From Nitrospira lenta (GTDB lineage Bacteria > Nitrospirota > Nitrospiria > Nitrospirales > Nitrospiraceae), in assembly GCA_945906715.1 (NCBI GenBank), contig CAMDRK010000070.1:1-10942 (forward strand): a DNA stretch of 10,942 bases, read 5' to 3'. The position numbers and the translations under genes were made by a program. Below, piece after piece: positions 5,963-10,942 of the stretch. Numbering within the stretch: the first letter of the stretch is position 1; each line of letters begins with the position of its first letter. The notes beneath the pieces are model-generated. The model searched no databases. It had not been told where the DNA came from and saw only the letters and a program-made list of their open reading frames with translations.

Positions 5963-6967
5963 ATGCGTCAGGTACTCCTCACTTTACTCGCCGGCATCTG
6001 TCTGGTGACTCCTGCCCTTGCAGACGGCGGTCACGACCACCATGCAGTCCCGACACTCAAGAATCAAACGACTACGACCGTCACGTCTCAGGGCGATGTC
6101 GTGACCCTCACGTTCGGTCCCATCGACCTCCCCGCCTCTCACGATGGAGACCTGGCTGCCTCGATGCCCAAACATAGTTTTCAGCTTCCCAAAGACAGGT
6201 ATATGATCGGATACAAGACTGCGGTCTTCACTAAAGAAGGGAAGCCCCTCCCCAAGAACTTTCTCCATCACATCCTGATGCTCAACAACAGCAAACCGAG
6301 CGTCTCATGCGAAGGCGAACCGTTGTTCTTTGCCGGAGCAGGGCTGGAGATGACCGAGACGCGTTTCCCGGCAGGCTATGGAGTCAAGCTCGCCAACAGC
6401 GACCATCTGATGTCGATCGTCGCGTTTTATCATAAAGCGCCTGTCACCAAAGATGTCATGGCAACCTTCACTATGTACATGGCGCCTGAGGGTACCCAGG
6501 TCAAAGAAATGGACGTGTATCAGGTGGGGGTTAACATTGTATGTTTCAGCAAGTTCTCCCAGCGCGGCCCAAACCAGACGGACGAAGGGATTGAGATTAA
6601 CACCGGAGTCCAGGTCCACCGTGAGCCGCTCAAGTTCTCGATGGATGGCTGTGTCAAATTCGCCTATCCTCATGGACATGACGAACTCCTCATGATCGGG
6701 CTGGACAATAAGACCAAGAAACAGACTTTGCTGCGGACGGTTCCTGACGTCGATCAGGACGGAACCTTTCTCCAGTTTCAGCCGCATCAGGTCTATCAGG
6801 ACGGTCAGGGATTTCCTGTGACAAAAGCTGATGACTATGAAATGGTCATGGTCCATCACCATCCCTTGCAGAAAAAAGAAGCCCAACATGGGATGGGAAA
6901 CTATTTGCTGTACATGACCCCTGGCGCCTGTCCAGCTACGTCCCCTTCTCCAGTCGCCCTCAAATAG
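5963..6967 (+). CDS. Secreted PHM-like type II copper monooxygenase-fold protein
   Basis: 334 aa. The signal peptide covers residues 1-20 (cleavage ALA-DG), followed by a His-rich tip GGHDHH, a possible extra metal-binding segment. The body resembles the SURNod19-like and peptidylglycine alpha-hydroxylating monooxygenase (PHM) double beta-sandwich. PLPKNFLHHILML gives H102-H103, VAFYHKAP gives H157, FAYPHGHDELL gives H237-x-H239, and HGMGNYLLYM gives M311. This is the same order as the CuH (His-His-His) and CuM (His-His-Met) ligands of rat PHM (107, 108, 172; 242, 244, 314), with similar spacing. Whether it hydroxylates a substrate, binds copper only, or has lost activity cannot be read. The start is supported by GGGAGG (5953-5958), 4 nt upstream of the ATG. 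A perfect hairpin follows the stop. Family membership is from memory and moderately sure; export is clear. Confidence 0.72.
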   Translation: MRQVLLTLLAGICLVTPALADGGHDHHAVPTLKNQTTTTVTSQGDVVTLTFGPIDLPASHDGDLAASMPKHSFQLPKDRYMIGYKTAVFTKEGKPLPKNFLHHILMLNNSKPSVSCEGEPLFFAGAGLEMTETRFPAGYGVKLANSDHLMSIVAFYHKAPVTKDVMATFTMYMAPEGTQVKEMDVYQVGVNIVCFSKFSQRGPNQTDEGIEINTGVQVHREPLKFSMDGCVKFAYPHGHDELLMIGLDNKTKKQTLLRTVPDVDQDGTFLQFQPHQVYQDGQGFPVTKADDYEMVMVHHHPLQKKEAQHGMGNYLLYMTPGACPATSPSPVALK

Positions 6968-6984
6968 AAGCCCTCTACTCCTTG

Positions 6985-7013
6985 GTACCTGCCGCATAGT
7001 CTGCGGCAGGTAC
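6985..7013 (+). terminator. Terminator-like perfect hairpin
   Basis: GTACCTGCCGCA (6985-6996) pairs perfectly with TGCGGCAGGTAC (7002-7013) around a 5-nt loop, 17 nt after the stop of the copper-monooxygenase-like gene. The downstream bases (TGCAGCGTTCTCT) are only mildly T-rich, so termination may be partial or Rho-assisted, or the hairpin may protect the 3' end. Confidence 0.6.
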
Positions 7014-7265
7014 TGCAGCGTTCTCTCCCTCACATAATTTCAAACCCTTGCCCAGCCATCGTTCAATTTTGTTCGCCATCAAAGCTTTTCTGCCTTCCCC
7101 CTACTAAAGATACAGCTCTTTCATCGCAGCAAGACTGGGTTTCCCACCTCCGCCTATGCTATTCACATCACTATCCAAAGATGTGTGCCCCGGGCCGCGT
7201 GCGGCAGAAGAATAGGGAACTGGTTTGGCTCAGACCAGATCACGGGCGAACGTTGTATCGTCGCT
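7014..7265. other. Gene-free stretch upstream of the MITE-like element
   Basis: I see no convincing gene here. Small dyads are present: TGGG-TTT-CCCA (7136-7146) and an 8-bp stem with triloop, CTGGTTTG-GCT-CAGACCAG (7220-7238, one G-T pair). They could be regulatory sites or RNA hairpins for the gene that starts at 7526, or chance. No clear -35/-10 pair was found. Confidence 0.3.
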
Positions 7266-7482
7266 CTAGCCCGCATTATTCATGACGGTTCGTGGCGAAA
7301 TCGCGCAGTCGCCATGCGAGACAGGCGCGCGGAGCTGCGAGGGAGGGAGGCATACTTGAAACAGTATGTTGACCGACCGAGCGGCGAGCCCGCCTGCCTG
7401 AACGCCGGGCCACCGCGTCCAGGCTTGTCGCAGCGGCGAATCCGCGATTGGAGCAGAAGCGTTCATGAATAATGCGGGCTAG
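7266..7482. mobile_element. MITE-like element with perfect 16-bp terminal inverted repeats
   Basis: CCCGCATTATTCATGA (7270-7285) is repeated exactly in inverse orientation at 7463-7478, and each end is bordered by CTAG (7266-7269, 7479-7482). The CTAG pair can be read as a 4-bp target-site duplication, and then the element is 209 bp; because CTAG is palindromic it can equally be part of a 20-bp inverted repeat. The interior is GC-rich, encodes no plausible protein and contains short stems: TGGCGA/TCGCCA (7293-7298, 7309-7314) and CATACT/AGTATG (7351-7356, 7363-7368). There is no transposase, so movement would depend on an enzyme supplied elsewhere. Short frames at both ends read A-R-I-I-H through the terminal repeat, a handy search string. 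It ends 44 bases upstream of the start at 7526 and so may alter that gene's expression. Confidence 0.72.
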
Positions 7483-7483
7483 G

Positions 7484-7507
7484 ACTGGGGTTGCTCGAAT
7501 TCCCAGT
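7484..7507 (+). promoter_or_regulatory. Dyad in the leader of the chimeric regulator gene
   Basis: ACTGGG (7484-7489) and CCCAGT (7502-7507) are inverse copies separated by 12 bases, directly after the MITE-like element and just before the ribosome binding site. It could be an operator or a weak RNA hairpin. GACTGGG also occurs in another dyad at 7133-7146. Function not shown. Confidence 0.25.
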
Positions 7508-7525
7508 AAGCACAGGGATATCTTG

Positions 7526-10500
7526 ATGCCACAGAGTGAACCGGTCACCATCCTGATTGTCAGCGAACAGGCTGAGTCCATTAAACTCATCACGGTCAGT
7601 TTGCGTGGATTCTTTCCCGGCTGCCGCGTGGATGTCGCCTATTCAGCCGAAGAAGCCCGCGCATGGGCGGCATCTCACGAATGGGTCTTCATCCTCATCG
7701 ACGAACAGTGCCTCGCCGGGAACGATACTTCACTGCCTGGCGAACTCAAACGCCACGTACCGTACGTGGCAAGTATTCTGCTCAGCGACCGTAGCGATTC
7801 AGCCTCGGCGCTTCAGGCCCTCCAAGCCGACGTCGATTTTTTTCTCTCGAAGAAATCTCCAGCCTTTCTCACGGAACTCCTGTTCTGTGCCAAAAAAGCC
7901 ATCGAAACACGCCACATAAGAATGACCCTGGACCACGCACTCGAACGCCATCGTGGGCTCATCGAATCGCTCAGCGACATCGCCTATGAACTGGATGCCG
8001 GCGGATTTTTTGTGACAGTCAGTCCCGGTATCGTCATGCTATTGGGTTACTCACCCGATGAACTCATCGGATTGCCCTATACCACGATCGTTCCTGCCGA
8101 CCAGGAGTCGGCGGCTCGCTATCGCCTCAACGAACGTCGATCCGGAGCGCGGGGCGCCAGCCGCGTTGAGTTAACCCTGCGGCGGAAACCCACACCGGAT
8201 AACAAAATACTGACTCTCACAGCGGCGGTGAACGCTCGCGGACTCTATGACCCGCTTCGCCGATTTCTCGGCACAGTGGGATTGATCCGAGACCTTACCC
8301 AGGCCAAAGGACAAGACACCACGATTCATCAACTTCACCAAGAACTCCTGCAGAAAGAGGCACTGCTCGGGCTGGCCCAGAAAGCCTCCCTGTTGTCGCA
8401 ACAGCTGCACGATCCGTTGGCCTCGCTACTGACACAGTCGCAACAACTCCTTATTGCCATTCGCGACGCACGTCTGGATGACCAAGCCGAAATACTCGCC
8501 GCCCACGCCGCAGAAGCAACGAAACTCGGAGCACAGTTGGCGGAGGCCCTCCACAAGAGAGAAGGTGGCCCCTTAGGACCGACGATCAACGAGGTTCTTG
8601 ACGACGCACTATTACCCACAACCTCAGCAATTGTGGATGGCGCCGGCATCATACGGCAATACCCCGCTCACCTCCCTCCCCTCGTTGGGAATCGCGAACA
8701 GGTCACGAAACTTATTCTCCATCTCTTGACCTATGCACAGACCTATTTACTGACGGTCGGCCGCACGCACCGACTCATCGTGAGCACACGCGCAGTGGGA
8801 TCTTCCTCCACCTCTGCTGACGCTCCTACCCTATTTCCCCTCACCCCACCTACTGAGATCGAAATCGAGCTGCTTGAATCCGACATCGTGTGGTCGGCAA
8901 CATCTCCAGCGACAGTGCCCTCGTCCGTTGATCTCCTCGAGTCGTATGAGCTCGTCCGTCAACTGAACGGCGCCCTGGATTTGTCGGCTCCAATGCAAGG
9001 CCCTTTTCGTATGATCCTCCGTCTGCCGGTTGCCTCACAGCTCCCTCTCGATATACCCCTGCTGCCGATTGCCGTCCCTGACACCGAACCCGCACTCACG
9101 CCGACCACGATAGACGACAGGCCGGCGCCTCTTCCAACTGCCGACCCTGACAAACCGAAGCAGGAACGACGCCATGTGCCTCGAATTCTCACTGCCCTGC
9201 CAGCCACGATTACCGTTGGATCAGTCGCATGGGATGGCACCATTTCAAACCTCAATCTCAGAGGAGCCTGCGTCACACTCCCAGGCGATTTCCCCACCGT
9301 TTCTCCGCAAGACGCGTATGTGGTGGTCAAGACGTCCGTGGGCATTCTCGAGTTACAAGGCAGGGCGCAGGAACGGTCAGTCTCGCTTCAAACCAAGACA
9401 CCGGCCTCCCAGTTGATTGTGATGTTTGAGCCCCTCAAGCAAGAAGAAGCCGCCGTCCTTGCCTCACTCGTCCAAGCTGCGCAGGAACAAGCTATTCCAT
9501 TCTCTCTTGAAGTACTGCTTGCGCTAGAACCACAGGGCAATCTGATTACTACTAACCCTCTCGTACTACACAAACAGAAGGACTTCGACCAGCGCGAGGC
9601 CGTACGAATACCTTTGCAACTCCCGGTCCGGCTCGATGTCACGGACCCTTCCGGCAGAAGTTCCCGCCTCGAAGCGGTCACCAGCAACCTCAGCCGAGAC
9701 GGCGTCTGTCTTCACCTCGATGCTCGCCCCGAACTCCTGAGCGGTATGGCCACGCTGCACTTTGCCGTCACACAGACCCAGAAACATCCAGGAACCCATG
9801 AGCCTGGTGCGCCGGATGCTGCACTGCCTGCCCGGATAATCTGGTCGGCTCCTGATCCCACAGCGCCGAGTGAATTTCGTCACCAAGGCTCCGCCCCTGC
9901 CCTTCGGGTCGGCATCCGATTTCAAGGCCTTACAGTCTATGCTGAGCGTGAAGTGAACCGTGTTGTCCGGCAACATCTGTCGTCCCCAGGCGCATTGGAA
10001 CCCTCCTCGCAACAGACGTCGGTCGTCAGTATTCCGCGAGAATGCCGGAATCTACGCGGCCAGGCGATTGTGATCACTGACGACCATCTTCGCCAATCGG
10101 TGACACCCAACACACCGGTCGTCATCATCTCTCCCGGCTATGGCCAAACCTCGTTGGACGCCATTACCTTGTCGTACTACTTGGCGCATCACCGGCTCCG
10201 CGTCTTGCGTTACGACCACACCAACCACGTAGGACTGAGCGACGGCGAGCTGCAACAGACAACTCTGCGAAGTATGCAAGCTGACCTTCTGAAAGTTGTG
10301 GAGTTTGTGCAACATACCTGGCCGACCGCTCCTCTGATTGTCATGGCGAGTGACATAGCCGCGCGCGTCGCTATCAAGACAGCGGTGCAATCCCGTCCCC
10401 TCGACCTACTGCTCCTGATCAATCCGGTCGTCGATATTCAAGCCATGCTCATGACGGTCCATGGACATGATCTCGTGGCCGACCATAGATATGGGCTTCG

Positions 10501-10942
10501 ACGCGGCATCGCGAATCTGCTCGGGCTCAATGTCAATGTCGATCGTTTTATCGGCGATATCGTCGCAGGCCATTTCACAGATATGGCCTCCACGATTGCA
10601 GATCTGCGTCTCCTTCGCTCTCCGTCAGCCATCCTCACGATTCCCAGCAACTTGCTCGGGCCATTCCCTCCCGCTGATCTCCCTCAGGCATTTCTCACCG
10701 CGCTGGGAGCCCATACCCGTTTAGCGACAGCTCCCGCACCGTTGCTCGGCCAGGAACTTCCGCTCAGCGAACAGCACCCCCCGGCCTTCCAACAGGTCCT
10801 GGAACAGATCGCCGTAACCGTCTCGCTACCGGCCATTCCTGCTGAATTCCGTGCAGACACCCGTCACATGCTGGCCTGTCAACAGCGCATCGAGATGGAA
10901 CGCACCAGTCTTCGCCACAATCTCTCCCAAATTACGCGAGAG
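7526..10942 (+). CDS. Chimeric REC-PAS-kinase-like-PilZ-PilZ-LuxD-like protein (3' partial)
   Basis: 1139 codons without a stop, running off the right edge. ATG at 7526 with AGGGA (7514-7518) 7 nt before. Domains: 1) receiver-like, residues 6-125: D59 (FILIDEQ) as phosphoacceptor, S87, K109, but only one acid (E14) where two are usual. 2) PAS, about 140-260 (IESLSDIAYELD, GYSPDELIGLPY, ending GTVGLIRDLTQAK). 3) Histidine-kinase-like, 262-503: H295 in LHDPLASLL, then LPPLVGNREQVTKLILHLL without the N-box Asn and with no glycine-rich ATP loops; the end ESYELVRQLNGALDL keeps the shape of the fold. 4) PilZ, 546-640 (RRHVPR; SNLNLRG). 5) PilZ, 686-815 (RxxxR at R690-R694; NLSRDG at 721-726). PilZ domains bind cyclic di-GMP. 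6) LuxD-like alpha/beta-hydrolase, about 836-1100: VVIISPGYG, RYDHTNHVGLSDG (895-907), elbow ASDIA (941-945). 7) A charged helical tail (1106-1139) leading to unseen sequence. There is no membrane segment. It is probably a cytoplasmic c-di-GMP-responsive regulator; its output is unknown. Confidence 0.85.
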   Translation, partial: MPQSEPVTILIVSEQAESIKLITVSLRGFFPGCRVDVAYSAEEARAWAASHEWVFILIDEQCLAGNDTSLPGELKRHVPYVASILLSDRSDSASALQALQADVDFFLSKKSPAFLTELLFCAKKAIETRHIRMTLDHALERHRGLIESLSDIAYELDAGGFFVTVSPGIVMLLGYSPDELIGLPYTTIVPADQESAARYRLNERRSGARGASRVELTLRRKPTPDNKILTLTAAVNARGLYDPLRRFLGTVGLIRDLTQAKGQDTTIHQLHQELLQKEALLGLAQKASLLSQQLHDPLASLLTQSQQLLIAIRDARLDDQAEILAAHAAEATKLGAQLAEALHKREGGPLGPTINEVLDDALLPTTSAIVDGAGIIRQYPAHLPPLVGNREQVTKLILHLLTYAQTYLLTVGRTHRLIVSTRAVGSSSTSADAPTLFPLTPPTEIEIELLESDIVWSATSPATVPSSVDLLESYELVRQLNGALDLSAPMQGPFRMILRLPVASQLPLDIPLLPIAVPDTEPALTPTTIDDRPAPLPTADPDKPKQERRHVPRILTALPATITVGSVAWDGTISNLNLRGACVTLPGDFPTVSPQDAYVVVKTSVGILELQGRAQERSVSLQTKTPASQLIVMFEPLKQEEAAVLASLVQAAQEQAIPFSLEVLLALEPQGNLITTNPLVLHKQKDFDQREAVRIPLQLPVRLDVTDPSGRSSRLEAVTSNLSRDGVCLHLDARPELLSGMATLHFAVTQTQKHPGTHEPGAPDAALPARIIWSAPDPTAPSEFRHQGSAPALRVGIRFQGLTVYAEREVNRVVRQHLSSPGALEPSSQQTSVVSIPRECRNLRGQAIVITDDHLRQSVTPNTPVVIISPGYGQTSLDAITLSYYLAHHRLRVLRYDHTNHVGLSDGELQQTTLRSMQADLLKVVEFVQHTWPTAPLIVMASDIAARVAIKTAVQSRPLDLLLLINPVVDIQAMLMTVHGHDLVADHRYGLRRGIANLLGLNVNVDRFIGDIVAGHFTDMASTIADLRLLRSPSAILTIPSNLLGPFPPADLPQAFLTALGAHTRLATAPAPLLGQELPLSEQHPPAFQQVLEQIAVTVSLPAIPAEFRADTRHMLACQQRIEMERTSLRHNLSQITRE

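Noticed and set aside
6305..7033. 242-codon minus-strand frame antisense to the copper-monooxygenase-like gene
   Set aside because: It has no recognisable domain, and the plus strand has a signal peptide, a ribosome binding site and ordered ligand motifs.
7185..7593. Short frames on both strands across the MITE-like element
   Set aside because: They read through the terminal inverted repeats (A-R-I-I-H at both ends), are Arg/Ala-rich and have no ribosome binding sites; such frames are a by-product of the repeat.
9566..10390. Antisense frames of 100-150 codons within the chimeric gene
   Set aside because: They are shadows expected in GC-rich coding DNA; the plus frame is open for 1139 codons with clear domains.

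Overview
The window looks like chromosomal DNA of a Gram-negative-type bacterium, most probably Nitrospira or a near relative in the Nitrospirota. This is an inference from gene content: two adjacent DUF507 genes, a TM1367-type cyclophilin-like gene, a YprB-type nuclease, a PAS/PilZ regulator, a moderately high GC content, and heptanucleotide repeat arrays between genes. No rRNA or tRNA is present to settle it. I saw no CRISPR array, phage genes or complete insertion sequence.

Left part (1-3199, all minus strand). In transcription order there is a four-gene cluster: a cyclophilin-like protein (3199-2816), two DUF507 proteins (2813-2532 and 2439-2164) and a TPR lipoprotein (2177-1686). It is followed by a Bcp/PrxQ peroxiredoxin (1573-1106) and a secreted Ig-like plus degenerate HAD/LNS2-like protein (890-27). 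The gaps hold non-coding repeats: a GC-type heptad array forming an inverted repeat (2450-2525), an AT-type heptad array (1637-1680) and a long imperfect palindrome (980-1075).

Middle (3200-7013, plus strand). A divergent intergenic region with two plausible overlapping sigma-70 promoters separates the minus-strand cluster from a YprB-type RNase H-fold exonuclease (3306-4112). Its stop overlaps the start of a PP2C-type Ser/Thr phosphatase (4109-4882). A good TTGACA-17-TAGCCT promoter (4908-4936) then drives a secreted NTF2/SnoaL-like protein (4998-5885). Next comes a secreted protein (5963-6967) that carries, in order and with similar spacing, the six copper ligands of PHM-type type II copper monooxygenases. 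A perfect 12-bp hairpin closes this block.

Right part (7014-10942). About 510 bases have no convincing gene. They contain a roughly 209-bp MITE-like element with perfect 16-bp terminal inverted repeats bordered by CTAG on both sides. It ends 44 bases before a very long open frame (7526 to beyond the right edge, 1139 codons visible). The encoded protein is an unusual chimera: receiver-like domain, PAS domain, degenerate histidine-kinase core, two PilZ domains and a LuxD-like alpha/beta-hydrolase (acyltransferase) domain whose catalytic residues look altered. This chimera and the copper-monooxygenase-like protein are the two most interesting items. All family assignments come from reading motifs and from memory of the families, not from a database search.
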